A DNA stretch of 64,000 nt from Pseudomonadota bacterium (GCA_021795435.1 JAJYPJ010000004.1:1-64000); one strand, 5' to 3'. Counted from the first letter of the stretch, positions 31,234 to 41,646 are shown. Notes: a model not told the origin generated them from the sequence alone. Program-made: numbers and translations.

Positions 31234-32802
31234 GTGTCTGATATCGACGCCAAGACCCCCGACGAGGCCAGCCGCCCGTCCACCCCTCCCGCCGCCCCGA
31301 ATGGTCCTTCGGCCCCGGCTCCCGCCCCCCAGACCTCCGAAGCCGCGCCCGGTGCCGGCGCCCCGGCCAACGCCGGCGGTGCGCCACAGCGGGAGGCTCG
31401 CGACAACCATCGCGACCGCCGCCATCGTCGGAACCGCAATGACCGGAACCGCAGCCGCGGCCCCGGACCCGCCGGCCTTCCGCGCGAAGACTTTGACGAG
31501 GACGCCGCGGACGACGTCCCTCGCGATCCAGCACGCCAGATCAACCTGACCGAGCTCAAGCGGAAGCCCGCCGCCGCGCTCCTGGACCTTGCCGAGACGC
31601 TGGGCATTCACGAGGGTGTGGCGCGCGCGCGCAAACAGGACGTGATCTTCAACATCCTGAAGGCCCACGCCCGCAGCGGCGGGAGCATCTGGAGCGAGGG
31701 GGTCCTTGAAATCGTGCAGGACGGATACGGCTTCCTGAGGTCCGCCGACGAGTCCTACCTGGCGGGCCCCGATGACGTCTACGTCAGCCCCGGCCAGGTT
31801 CGCCGCTACAACCTGCGCACAGGTGACTACATCACCGGGCTGGTGAGGCATCCGCGCGAAGGAGAGCGCTATTTCGCCCTGTTCAAAGTCGACGATATCA
31901 ATGGCGAACCCATCGAGGCCTCGAAAAACAAGGTCCTGTTCGAGAACCTCACGCCCTTGTTCCCGCGCAAGGCCTTCAGGCTCGAGCGCGGCAATGGCTC
32001 GAGCGAAGACATCACGGGCCGCATACTCGATCTCATTGCCCCCGTGGGCAAGGGCCAGCGCGGCCTGATCGTCTCACCTCCGAAGGCCGGCAAGACGATG
32101 ATGTTGCAGAACGTCGCGCAAGCGATCGTGCACAATCATCCGGAAGCGCACCTGATCATCCTCCTGATCGACGAGCGTCCCGAGGAAGTCACGGAGATGC
32201 AGCGCAGCGTTCGCGCGGAAGTGATCAGCTCCACGTTCGACGAGCCCGCGGTACGCCATGTCCAGGTGGCGGAAATGGTCATCGAGCGGGCCAAGCGCCT
32301 GGTCGAACACAAGAAGGACGTGGTGATCCTGCTCGATTCCATCACGCGGCTCGCGCGCGCCTACAACACGGTCGTGCCCAGCTCCGGCAAAGTGCTGACC
32401 GGCGGCGTCGATGCCAATGCGCTGCAGAGGCCCAAGCGTTTCTTCGGTGCCGCGCGCAATGTCGAGGAGGGAGGGTCGTTGACCATCCTCGCGACCGCGT
32501 TGATCGACACCGGAAGCAAGATGGACGAGGTCATCTACGAAGAATTCAAGGGCACGGGCAACATGGAGGTGCACCTGGACCGCCGCATCGGCGAGAAGCG
32601 CGTTTACCCAGCCATCAACATCAATCGCTCGGGAACACGCCGCGAAGAGCTGTTGATCGATTCCGATTTGCTGCAGAAGGTCTGGATCCTGCGCAAGCTG
32701 CTGCATCCCATGGATGAATTGGCCGCCATGGAATTCATGCTCGAGAAGATGAAGAACACGAAGACCAACGACGAGTTCTTCAGCGCCATGAAGCGCGGCT
32801 GA
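31234..32802 (+). CDS. rho: Transcription termination factor Rho with extended disordered N-terminus
   Basis: [85 protein letters not shown] start. Confidence 0.97.
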   Translation: MSDIDAKTPDEASRPSTPPAAPNGPSAPAPAPQTSEAAPGAGAPANAGGAPQREARDNHRDRRHRRNRNDRNRSRGPGPAGLPREDFDEDAADDVPRDPARQINLTELKRKPAAALLDLAETLGIHEGVARARKQDVIFNILKAHARSGGSIWSEGVLEIVQDGYGFLRSADESYLAGPDDVYVSPGQVRRYNLRTGDYITGLVRHPREGERYFALFKVDDINGEPIEASKNKVLFENLTPLFPRKAFRLERGNGSSEDITGRILDLIAPVGKGQRGLIVSPPKAGKTMMLQNVAQAIVHNHPEAHLIILLIDERPEEVTEMQRSVRAEVISSTFDEPAVRHVQVAEMVIERAKRLVEHKKDVVILLDSITRLARAYNTVVPSSGKVLTGGVDANALQRPKRFFGAARNVEEGGSLTILATALIDTGSKMDEVIYEEFKGTGNMEVHLDRRIGEKRVYPAININRSGTRREELLIDSDLLQKVWILRKLLHPMDELAAMEFMLEKMKNTKTNDEFFSAMKRG

Positions 32803-33079
32803 CATCCGCCCAGCCCTCGCCGCAGCGCTCCGCATGCGCCCGATGTCACGCCGGAAGCCCCGGGCCTGTGGCGTGGCATCCGTGCATGCACGATGATCCC
32901 GAACCCGGCCACGACCCCCGCTGCCGCCGTGCGAACCCGGATGCGAGCCTCCGGCGTGGCTCGGGTCATGGTCGCGTCCGGCCGGGCGGCGCCCGACGCC
33001 CGCGGACGGGTCGCGCAAGCATTCCCCTGCTAGCATCCGCGGCCAGCGCGTGCACCGCGCGTCACTGAGCGAACCTTCC

Positions 33080-34609
33080 ATGCGCTGGTTACAGGATCTC
33101 GTCCGCCACAAAAGCATCGAACAACTGCAAAGCGAGGCCGGAGCCCGCGATGACCTGCGCCGCGTGCTCGGCGTGTGGCAACTCACCGCCATCGGCATCG
33201 GCGGAATCATCGGCGTTGGCATCTTCGTCCTGGCGGGCCAGCAGGCCGCCGTCAACGCCGGGCCTGCCGTTTTCCTCTCCTTCCTGATCGCCGGCGTGGC
33301 GAGTGCCGCGGCCGCCCTGTGCTATGCCGAGTTTGCCGGGCTGATCCCCGTGACGGGCAGCGCCTATACCTATGGCTATGCGGTCCTGGGTGAATTCGCG
33401 GCCTGGGTCATTGGATGGGACTTGCTCTTGGAGTACGCGTTGATCGTCGCGGTGGTCGCCATCGGATGGTCGGGGTACGTGCAGGCGTTGCTCGGCGCCG
33501 CCGGCGTCCACCTGCCCGATTGGGCGCAAGGCGCGATCAGCAACAATGCCCTTGCCTACTACTGGGATCGCGCGGCAATGTGGGTCGGCTTCACGCTTGA
33601 TCATCCCGCCCCCGCGCCCCATGGCGGACATGTCTTCAATCTGGTTGCCGCGCTGGTCTCGCTCGGCATTGCCGCGCTGCTCACGGTTGGCACGGAATGG
33701 GGCGCCCGCTTCAACACGGCGGTCGTGGCGGTGAAGGTGGCTGGCGTCGCCTTGGTGATCATTGCAGGCATCCACTACGTGAACCCGGCGCACTGGCACC
33801 CCTTCGTGCCACCGAGGCAAATCGTCGATGGCGTCGGACACTTCGGCTGGCAAGGCGTGCTGGCCGCCGCCAGCGTCGTGTTCTTCGCGGTGTTCGGCTA
33901 CGACACGCTGACCACGGCTGCGGAGGAAGCGCGCAACCCCCAGCACGACCTGCCGCGCGCCGTGCTTCTGAGCCTCGGGATATCCATGGCGCTTTATCTG
34001 GCGATTTCGCTGGTTCTGACCGGGATGGTCCCTTATCAGCAACTCAACAGCGACGCGCCGGTGGCAAGCGCCTTCATTGCCGTGGGAGCTCACTGGGTGA
34101 TGGTCGCGATCTCGGTGGCTGCCATTGCCGGCATCACGAGCGTGCTGTTTGCCTTCATGCTGGCCGCGGCCCGAATCTGGTTCGCGCTGGCGCGCGACGG
34201 CCTTTTGCCCGGCTGGTTTGCGCGCCCGCATCCGCGCTGGCGGACGCCCTACCGCCCAACGTTGATTCTGGGTGTCGGAACGGCGTTGCTGGCGGGATTT
34301 CTGCCCATTGGCGAACTGGCGGAAATGGTCAACATCGGCACGCTCAGCGCATTCATCGTCATTTGCGCCGCGATCATTGTGCTGCGCGCCCGGCGACCCG
34401 AGCTCCCGCGCCGCTTCCGCACGCCGTTCGTGCCATGGGTCCCGCTGGTCGGAATCCTCTTCTCGATCGCCCTGATCTGGGGGCTTCAGCAGGTGACCTA
34501 CTGGCGCTTCATCGTCTGGATGGGGATAGGCCTGGTCATCTATTTCAGCTTCGGCCGACGCAACAGCGCGCTGGCTCGTCGGGCGGAAATCCAGGACGAC
34601 CGCCGCTAG
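33080..34609 (+). CDS. APC superfamily amino acid permease
   Basis: LTAIGIGGIIGVGIFVLAGQQAAVNAGPA, about 12 TM segments. Confidence 0.92.
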   Translation: MRWLQDLVRHKSIEQLQSEAGARDDLRRVLGVWQLTAIGIGGIIGVGIFVLAGQQAAVNAGPAVFLSFLIAGVASAAAALCYAEFAGLIPVTGSAYTYGYAVLGEFAAWVIGWDLLLEYALIVAVVAIGWSGYVQALLGAAGVHLPDWAQGAISNNALAYYWDRAAMWVGFTLDHPAPAPHGGHVFNLVAALVSLGIAALLTVGTEWGARFNTAVVAVKVAGVALVIIAGIHYVNPAHWHPFVPPRQIVDGVGHFGWQGVLAAASVVFFAVFGYDTLTTAAEEARNPQHDLPRAVLLSLGISMALYLAISLVLTGMVPYQQLNSDAPVASAFIAVGAHWVMVAISVAAIAGITSVLFAFMLAAARIWFALARDGLLPGWFARPHPRWRTPYRPTLILGVGTALLAGFLPIGELAEMVNIGTLSAFIVICAAIIVLRARRPELPRRFRTPFVPWVPLVGILFSIALIWGLQQVTYWRFIVWMGIGLVIYFSFGRRNSALARRAEIQDDRR

Positions 34610-35688
34610 GCAGCCACTTCCACGCGGTTCCGGCCGTTGTGCTTGGCCCGTGCAAGCGCCTGATCGGCCTTCGCCAGCAGGCGCTCCAGGACCACCTCAT
34701 CCCGGCGAACCGCGACACCCACGCTGATGCTGAGCGGGTGGCCACCGGGATTTTCATGGGCCACCGCCTGCCGCAGTCGCTCGCCCGTGGCACGGGCGGC
34801 ATCGGCATCCAGTCGGGGCAGCAACGCCGCGAATTCTTCGCCGCCAATGCGACCGACGAGGTCATCGCCGCGCACGTTCTCGCGCAGGATGCGCCCCATG
34901 CTGGCCAATGCCGAATCGCCAGCGGCATGCCCATGGGTATCGTTCAGGAGCTTGAAGTGATCGGCATCCAGGTAAAGCACGGCCAGCGGCATGCCGGACT
35001 CGATGCTTTCCGCAAGCAGTCGCCTCGCCTGCTCTATGAAGCGCGAGCGCGTCGCGACGCCGGTGAGCTCGTCGACGAAGGCCCGCTGGCGCAGGCGCTG
35101 CTCCAGTTCAAGGTGCTGGCGGATCAGTCGCACCTGGTAGCCGTTGAGCACCGCGGCCAGAACCAGGGCAACCGCCATGTAATCCGCGTATTGGAATAGC
35201 TCCCAACTCGACGGTGTTTCCAGGAGCAGGAGCGGCAGCGGTCCCAGGATGGCGCTGATGACGCATGCGGCGACGAAGTAATGCCGCTTCAGCCAGACGG
35301 GACTGGCGGCAATCGGAACCAAGGCGTACGCCGGCAGGATCCAGGCCAGTCCTTCGGGACGTCCATAGCCGTTGAGGAAAATGCCGAGCTCGATCCACGC
35401 CAATGTCGCCAAACCAAGACCGCCGTAATGGCGTGGCTCGCGATGCACCATGCCGAGGAACGCCAGCAGGACCAAGGGCAGGATGGGAGACAACCGAAGC
35501 CAGAATGGCAGGTCCGATGGGCCAGTCAGCTCGCCGCCGATCACAAAGCTCGCGTAACTGCCGACGGCGGTCCAGAGCAAGGCACGCACCACCGGCCCGA
35601 GCCGTCGCTCGAGATCAAGCTCGAACTCGCGCGCGTCAAGCTCGGTCCACGATGATGCCGGTGGAGCATGGGCAGGTGGTGTTTGCAC
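34606..35688 (-). CDS. Membrane diguanylate cyclase (GGEEF)
   Basis: About 5 hydrophobic segments, then VDELTGVATRSRFIEQ...RGDDLVGRIGGEEFAALLPR (active motif with RxxD I-site). Start uncertain. Confidence 0.9.
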   Translation of the reverse strand: MQTPPAHAPPASSWTELDAREFELDLERRLGPVVRALLWTAVGSYASFVIGGELTGPSDLPFWLRLSPILPLVLLAFLGMVHREPRHYGGLGLATLAWIELGIFLNGYGRPEGLAWILPAYALVPIAASPVWLKRHYFVAACVISAILGPLPLLLLETPSSWELFQYADYMAVALVLAAVLNGYQVRLIRQHLELEQRLRQRAFVDELTGVATRSRFIEQARRLLAESIESGMPLAVLYLDADHFKLLNDTHGHAAGDSALASMGRILRENVRGDDLVGRIGGEEFAALLPRLDADAARATGERLRQAVAHENPGGHPLSISVGVAVRRDEVVLERLLAKADQALARAKHNGRNRVEVAA

Positions 35689-36229
35689 AAGCGTTGCATT
35701 CCTGGGAGGGCGGTCCGGACGATGCAAGAGGCGCACCGAAGGTGAGGCGTGTTGCAATCGTTCACCTGGCCGCCCGTGCAATTGTGATCGCCATCGCATG
35801 CCAGGCGCCATGCCCAGAGGCACTGCCCGATTGCCGCGACGCAGTGCCCGGTCGCCATCGCGGAGGCATGGGGGCGATGGATCTCCGCCGATGCGCGTGG
35901 ATCCCCGTGGCCGGATCGTGGCTCGCCCCTTGGGGACCCGGTGGCGCCCTGGTCCATGCGCGGGCCGCCAGCGTCCCGCGGTCCAGGGCGACCCGCTCCG
36001 CTAGTTTGTGACGAAGGTGGTCGCCGGCCTGGAACAAAGAGCCGCCGCCGGCCCGCTGCGTTGGGCGTGCGTTGGTTGCTTGGGGTTGCTCGCGACGCCA
36101 TTCAGGTTTCGTGCGTCAGGATGAATCCCGGCACAACCTCGATGATCGCCGCGGCGCCAGGCACGGCGGCTCGCTCGACCGCCCTGAGCGCGCGCGGCAT
36201 ACTGGCCCGCCCCGCCGTATGTCGTCCTG

Positions 36230-36583
36230 ATGACGCTCGATACGCTTCTGGCCTGGTTCGCGGTCCTGGTTTTCGACACAACTGGCCAGCTCGCATTCAA
36301 GGCCGCTGCTCATCATGCCGTGGGCGCCGGCCTGGCGCACTGGCGCGCGATGGCCCGCGGGCCTTGGCTGTGGCTGGGGATTCTTGCCTTCATCGTCGAG
36401 TTTGTCGCTTGGCTCGCGTTCCTTTCCTTGGTCCCGCTCGCCGTCGGCGTGCTTCTGGCAACGTTGAATCTGGTCACGGTGATGCTGGGCGGTCGGCTGA
36501 TCTTCGGGGAGAAGCTGTCGCCGCGCCGCATGGCAGGCGTCGGGCTCATCGCGGTGGGCGTCATGTTGGTCGGCCTCGGATGA
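36230..36583 (+). CDS. SMR/EamA-like 4-TM half-transporter
   Basis: AVLVFDTTGQLAFKAAAHHA...NLVTVMLGGRLIFGEKLSPRRMAGVGLIAVGVMLV, ArnE/ArnF-like size and layout. Confidence 0.8.
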   Translation: MTLDTLLAWFAVLVFDTTGQLAFKAAAHHAVGAGLAHWRAMARGPWLWLGILAFIVEFVAWLAFLSLVPLAVGVLLATLNLVTVMLGGRLIFGEKLSPRRMAGVGLIAVGVMLVGLG

Positions 36584-36969
36584 AGCCCGGCTGGCGCTAC
36601 TACGTCGCGGGTTTCGGCGCGCTGATGGCCTTCGACACGGTATCCCAGCTCTGCTTCAAGCTTGCCGCAGTGCATGCCCTGCCCTTCTCGGGTGATTGGC
36701 ATTGGGCGGTCCGCGTGCTCGGGGAACCCTGGGTCTACGGCGCGATCGCAGGCTATCTCGGTGCATTCGTCACGTACTTGGGCCTCCTGCGGAATGCCCC
36801 CGTCGGACCCGCTTTCGCCGCATCGCACCTGAACGTGGTGAGCGTCATGCTGGCGTCCGCATGGCTGCTGCACGAGCGCCTGAGCCTGCCGCAGGTGGCC
36901 GGCGCGGCGCTCATCGTCGCGGGCATCCTGATCCTCGCCAGTGCGGGAACCGGCGATGCTGCGTCGTGA
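36580..36969 (+). CDS. SMR/EamA-like 4-TM half-transporter, partner of preceding gene
   Basis: ALMAFDTVSQLCFKLAAVHA shares FDTxxQLxFKxAAxHA with the preceding protein; ATGA overlap. Confidence 0.8.
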   Translation: MKPGWRYYVAGFGALMAFDTVSQLCFKLAAVHALPFSGDWHWAVRVLGEPWVYGAIAGYLGAFVTYLGLLRNAPVGPAFAASHLNVVSVMLASAWLLHERLSLPQVAGAALIVAGILILASAGTGDAAS

Positions 36970-38176
36970 GCTTCCGCCGACCGCGGGCCTACCGGCGGCG
37001 TGGCGCGACTTCCTGCCTCCTTGGCGCCGGAGCTTCGCCCGTGATGTCGCCTCCTGGCTCGGCGGCGAATGGTCGCTCCTGACCAGCTCGGGTACCGCGG
37101 CTCTCTGCATCGCCTTCAATGCGCTGAGCAGGCTCGCACCCGGGCGGCGGCACGTGGTCCTGCCCGCGTACACGTGCCCGCTGGTGGCCGAGGCCGTGCT
37201 GCGCTCGGGGCTGACGCCGCGCCTCTGCGACACGCGGGAGGGCCATTTTGATTTCTATCCCGATGCCCTGGCCGCCTGCTGCGACGAGGACACCCTGGCA
37301 ATCGTGGCGACCCACCTCGCGGGTCGCGTCGCCGACGTCGCGCTGGCACGACGCCACGCCGACGCCTGTGGGGCATTCGTGATCGAGGATGCAGCGCAGG
37401 CGTTCGGGGCCCGGGTACGCGAGCCAGGCCAAGCCTGGCAAAGCGTCGGACACCGCGGCGATGTCGGGATTTTCAGCTTCTCGGTCGGCAAGGGGTTGAC
37501 GTTATTCGAGGGGGGACTTGCGGTCGCCAGGGATGAGCGAATCCGGGAGTCGCTTGCCGCAAGCGAACGCAAGCTCCAGCGTCGCGCTCCGCTACGAGAA
37601 CTGCAGCGCGCCACGGAACTGATGGGCTACGCCGCGCTTTACCGTCCGAGAACGCTGTCCCTGGTTTACGGCGCGCCGCTCCGCCGCGCTTTGGCACGCG
37701 AGGACGTGGTCAGTGCCGTGGGCGACCGCGCGCGACACGCCATTCCAATCCACCGGGTCAGCCGCTTTCGGCAGACGGCGGGCACGCGCGCACTGGCGCG
37801 TTATCAGGCCCATCTCGAAGCGGCATCCGACCGTGCGGCCCGGCTCCGCGAGGCCTTGGCCGCGTTGCCCGGCGTCCAGGTCTTGGACGATCCGCCCGGC
37901 CAGGCTGGCATCTGGATGTTCCTGATCCTTGTCCTTTCCGACGAGGCACGCCGCAACGAGGTCCTGCGGCCCCTTTGGGGCGCGGGACTGGGCGTGACTC
38001 GCCTGTTTGCCATGGCGCTGCCCGACTATCCGCAGTTGAAGGGACGCATTCATGCGCCACCTCTGCCCCACGCGCGAGCATTCGCCGCGCGGACACTGAC
38101 CCTGGGCAATAGCGCCTGGCTTGATCCGCAAGCCATGGACCATGTCATGGCGGCCCTGCGCACCCGGATCCCCTGA
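36956..38176 (+). CDS. DegT/DnrJ/EryC1/StrS family PLP-dependent enzyme
   Basis: SSGTAALCIAFNAL, ATHLAGRVADVALARRHADACGAFVIEDAAQAFGA, GIFSFSVGKGLTLFEGG (PLP lysine). Confidence 0.88.
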   Translation: MLRRELPPTAGLPAAWRDFLPPWRRSFARDVASWLGGEWSLLTSSGTAALCIAFNALSRLAPGRRHVVLPAYTCPLVAEAVLRSGLTPRLCDTREGHFDFYPDALAACCDEDTLAIVATHLAGRVADVALARRHADACGAFVIEDAAQAFGARVREPGQAWQSVGHRGDVGIFSFSVGKGLTLFEGGLAVARDERIRESLAASERKLQRRAPLRELQRATELMGYAALYRPRTLSLVYGAPLRRALAREDVVSAVGDRARHAIPIHRVSRFRQTAGTRALARYQAHLEAASDRAARLREALAALPGVQVLDDPPGQAGIWMFLILVLSDEARRNEVLRPLWGAGLGVTRLFAMALPDYPQLKGRIHAPPLPHARAFAARTLTLGNSAWLDPQAMDHVMAALRTRIP

Positions 38177-38348
38177 GTGGCTCGGCACCGGTCGCCTCCG
38201 GATCGGCGCCCGGGCATGGGACCTCGGGCCCATCGGATTCGAGACGTCCGTGCTGAATATTACGGGTTTGTAACATCCTGCTCTGCCCGCGGTCAGGCGG
38301 AGGATGGCAAAGTACCCGGAAGGCTGATGCCCAATCATTGCGTTCTAC

Positions 38349-39218
38349 ATGCCTAAACAAGTCGATTACCTGCTGCAGGGCGGACGCAACGGCGTCCTCC
38401 TCATCCATGGCCTCACCGGGACGCCTGCCGAAATGAGGTTCGTGGCCAAGGGCCTTCACCGCCGCGGCTACACGGTCTACGCCATGCAGCTCGCGGGCCA
38501 TTGCGGGACGGTCGAGGAACTGCTGGCCACGGGCTGGCGGGACTGGACGGCGAGCGTGCGGGACGCTGCGCAGCACTTGTCGGCCCAGGTCGACCGTTTG
38601 TTCGTGGGTGGCCTGTCGATGGGAGCCCTGCTCGCGCTGAACTATGCGCTTGAACAGCCGCAGATGGTCGATGGCTTGGCGTTGTACGGCACGACGTTCC
38701 GGTATGACGGCTGGGCCGTACCGGCCATCGGCCGACTTTCCTTTCTGCTGCCCTGGGTCGTGCCGCTGGGCATCGGCAGGAAACGCAGTTTCACGGAAGT
38801 CTTCCCCTATGGCCTCCGCGATGAGCGCATGCGCCAGCGCATCGTCGGTGCCATGTTCGGCGAGGATTCCAGCGCCGCTGGCCTGCCGGGCAACCCGTGG
38901 CCCTCGCTGGCCGAACTCTACCGACTGGCGCGGCATGTCCGCGCGCGCCTGCACCAGGTCCGCGCCCCGGCCCTGGTCGTCCATGCGACCGAGGATGACG
39001 TCGCCAGCCTCCGCAATGCCCGTATCCTCCTGGATAACCTGGGGGGAGCGTGCGAATTGCTGGAATTGCCCAACAGCTACCATATGGTCACGCTGGATGG
39101 TGAACGCGAGCGCGTGATCGAAGGTTCCTCGGGGTTCTTCCAGCGCGTGCTGCGGAATGCCCATGAAACGCCCGGCAACGTTGCGCCACTGGAACTCCGC
39201 GCCGTCGGCGCGGACTGA
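38349..39218 (+). CDS. Alpha/beta hydrolase (carboxylesterase/lipase type)
   Basis: VLLIHGLTGTPAEMRFVAKGLHRRGYTVYAMQLAGHC, GGLSMGALL nucleophile elbow, SYHMVTLD His. Confidence 0.9.
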   Translation: MPKQVDYLLQGGRNGVLLIHGLTGTPAEMRFVAKGLHRRGYTVYAMQLAGHCGTVEELLATGWRDWTASVRDAAQHLSAQVDRLFVGGLSMGALLALNYALEQPQMVDGLALYGTTFRYDGWAVPAIGRLSFLLPWVVPLGIGRKRSFTEVFPYGLRDERMRQRIVGAMFGEDSSAAGLPGNPWPSLAELYRLARHVRARLHQVRAPALVVHATEDDVASLRNARILLDNLGGACELLELPNSYHMVTLDGERERVIEGSSGFFQRVLRNAHETPGNVAPLELRAVGAD

Positions 39219-39318
39219 CCTCGATGCACCGTCGCGGCGCCTGCCCGCCCATGCGGTCCGGTATGCTTGTGCAGCCCGCCGGCAACCCGCCCGGCGAATG
39301 GTCAGGAGAATCCGCCCC

Positions 39319-39591
39319 ATGAGCGACCAGGTCGCCGACACCATTTTCGACATCATCGCCAAGGAGGCGAACATCGACCGCAGCCGGATCACGCTGGATT
39401 CGACGCTCAAGGACCTCGAAATCCAGTCTCTCGACGCGGTGCAGATCCTTTTCGAAATCGAGGATCACTTCAAGATCACCATGCCCGACCGTGATCCGAA
39501 CTTTGATACGGAGTCGGTCAAGGGCCTCGTCCAGACCGTGCAGACACTGCTGGCGGCCCAGAGCTCCACGCCCCCCGCTGCAACCAGCTGA
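39319..39591 (+). CDS. Acyl carrier protein
   Basis: MSDQVADTIFDIIAKEANIDRSRITLDSTLKDLEIQSLDAVQILFEIEDHFKI; phosphopantetheine Ser in QSL. Confidence 0.9.
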   Translation: MSDQVADTIFDIIAKEANIDRSRITLDSTLKDLEIQSLDAVQILFEIEDHFKITMPDRDPNFDTESVKGLVQTVQTLLAAQSSTPPAATS

Positions 39592-39596
39592 TCAAC

Positions 39597-40808
39597 ATGC
39601 GCCGGGTCGTCATCACGGGCCAGGGCGCGGTCACCCCGCTCGGGGCCACGGCCACCAGTACCTGGGAAGGCCTCAAGGCCGGGCGATGCGCCATCGGATC
39701 GTTGCAGTCCGTGCCGCGGGAGGGACTTCGCAGCGGGGTTGCGGCCGAGGTGCTGCACTTTGACCCGCTGGCGCACTTCGACGAGAAACGGCTGGTCCTC
39801 CTCGACCGCGTCAGCCAGTTTGCGCTCGTGGCGGCGCGCGAAGCGGTGATGCAGTCCGGACTCGAGTTCCGGGACAGCGGCCTGGGGGCACGCTGCGGGT
39901 GCATCATCGGTACCGGCATCGGCGGCGAGACGACGCATGATGACGCATCGAGGCGCATGTACGCGGAGGGCAATCCGCGGCTGCATCCTCTGACAATCGT
40001 GAGGGTGATGTGCAACGCACCCGCCAGCCATGTCAGCATGGAATTCGGGCTGACCGGCCCCGCGTTCGCTGTCGCCAGCGCCTGCGCGTCCAGCAATCAC
40101 GCGCTGGCGCAGGCGCTGGGCATCATACGCAGCGGACAGGCCGACCTCATGCTGGCGGGCGGGACCGAAGCATGCCTTTCGCTGGGTTCGTTGCGGGCAT
40201 GGGAGGCCATGCGGGTGCTCGCGGACGACACCTGCCGGCCGTTTTGCAAGCAGCGTCGCGGCCTCGTCCTGGGCGAAGGATCGGCCGTTTTCGTGCTTGA
40301 GGAATACGACCACGCGCGAGCCCGGGGCGCGACCATCCTGGCCGAGTTTGCCGGCGCCGGCATGAGCGCGGATGCCGGCGACATCGTCTTTCCGAAGGTC
40401 GAAGGCGCCGCAAGCGCCATGCGGGCGGCATTGGCCGACGCCCGCATGGCGTCGACCGAGGTCGCCTACATCAACGCCCACGGTACCGGGACGCCCGCGA
40501 ACGATCCCACGGAGACACGGGCCATCCACGAGGTGTTCGGTCCGCAGGCCGCCGAACTGGCGATTTCCTCCACCAAATCCATGCATGGGCACGCGTTGGG
40601 AGCCGCCGGGGCCCTTGAGTTGGTGGCAACCATCGGAGCCCTTCGCGAAGGCGTTGTTCCGCCGACGATCAATTTCATCGATCCAGACCCTGCGTGTGAC
40701 CTCGACTATGTCCCCAACGTGGCGCGGGACATTCCGGTCGCGGCGGCGCTGAGCAATTCCTTCGCCTTTGGCGGCCTCAATGCTGTGTTGGCCCTGCGAC
40801 GGGTCTGA
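39597..40808 (+). CDS. Beta-ketoacyl-ACP synthase
   Basis: VASACASSNHALAQ (Cys), INAHGTGTPANDPTE (His), TKSMHGHALGAAGALE (His). Confidence 0.93.
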   Translation: MRRVVITGQGAVTPLGATATSTWEGLKAGRCAIGSLQSVPREGLRSGVAAEVLHFDPLAHFDEKRLVLLDRVSQFALVAAREAVMQSGLEFRDSGLGARCGCIIGTGIGGETTHDDASRRMYAEGNPRLHPLTIVRVMCNAPASHVSMEFGLTGPAFAVASACASSNHALAQALGIIRSGQADLMLAGGTEACLSLGSLRAWEAMRVLADDTCRPFCKQRRGLVLGEGSAVFVLEEYDHARARGATILAEFAGAGMSADAGDIVFPKVEGAASAMRAALADARMASTEVAYINAHGTGTPANDPTETRAIHEVFGPQAAELAISSTKSMHGHALGAAGALELVATIGALREGVVPPTINFIDPDPACDLDYVPNVARDIPVAAALSNSFAFGGLNAVLALRRV

Positions 40809-40839
40809 CCGGCGCTCTCCCGCTTGCTAGCATGTGGGC

Positions 40840-41646
40840 ATGTCACCCAGGCACCCAGGCCGGCATCAATCCTCGCCGCCCTTGCGAGGTGCCACGCTGA
40901 TCCTCACGCGCAGCGCCGGCAGCGCGCGCACCGAGGCCCGGCAGGTGCGAGCGCTGGGCGGCACGCCGCTGCTGTTGCCCGGCACGCGCATTGCTCCACC
41001 GCGGGACCGCTCCGCAGCACGTTCCGCGCTGGCCACGGCGCTCGGCGCCCCGGTCTGCATCTTCGCTTCGCCGGCTGCGGCACGCATGGCGCACTCCATG
41101 GCCTTGGCCCGACCCGATCGCGGAACGCAAGTGCTCGCCGTTGGCGCCGCAACCGCCCGCGCGCTGCATCGGGCTGGGTTTCGCGACGTCTGTGTTCCAT
41201 CGCGCGCCGATAGCGAGGGTCTGCTGGCGCTCCCGGTGCTGTCCAGGCCACCAGGCCAAGTCGGCCTCGTCGGTGCGCCCGGTGGGCGCGAGATTCTGCC
41301 CCGGGTCCTGGCTGAACGCGGCGCGCGCGTGCTCCATGCTTGGGTCTACCAGCGGCTGCCCGCTCGCCTCGATCGGCGGCACCACCATGCCCTCGCCCAG
41401 ATGAAGCCGCCGGCCTACGCCCTGATTTCCAGCCTGGATGGACTCGGCAACTTGCTGCAGCAACTCCCGGCCGCAGCACGCGCCCGACTCATGTCGGCCA
41501 CGGCTATCGTCAGCAGCCTGCGGCTGGCCGCAGCGGCGCGGGCGGCCGGATTCATTCACGTTGAGCAGGCGCGGTCGGCCTTGTCGCAAGACATGCTGGC
41601 CGCCGTTTGCGCCAGCCACGCCCATCGCGGATCCGGCTGCGGTTGA
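40840..41646 (+). CDS. hemD: Uroporphyrinogen-III synthase
   Basis: LILTRSAGSARTEARQVRALGGTPLLLP...AVGAATARALHRAGF; upstream of hemX-hemY. Confidence 0.85.
   Translation: MSPRHPGRHQSSPPLRGATLILTRSAGSARTEARQVRALGGTPLLLPGTRIAPPRDRSAARSALATALGAPVCIFASPAAARMAHSMALARPDRGTQVLAVGAATARALHRAGFRDVCVPSRADSEGLLALPVLSRPPGQVGLVGAPGGREILPRVLAERGARVLHAWVYQRLPARLDRRHHHALAQMKPPAYALISSLDGLGNLLQQLPAAARARLMSATAIVSSLRLAAAARAAGFIHVEQARSALSQDMLAAVCASHAHRGSGCG

Noticed and set aside
31620-31640. Short GCGCGC runs such as in rho and elsewhere
   Set aside because: Short and interrupted; expected at this GC content, unlike the 22-bp tract at 18629.
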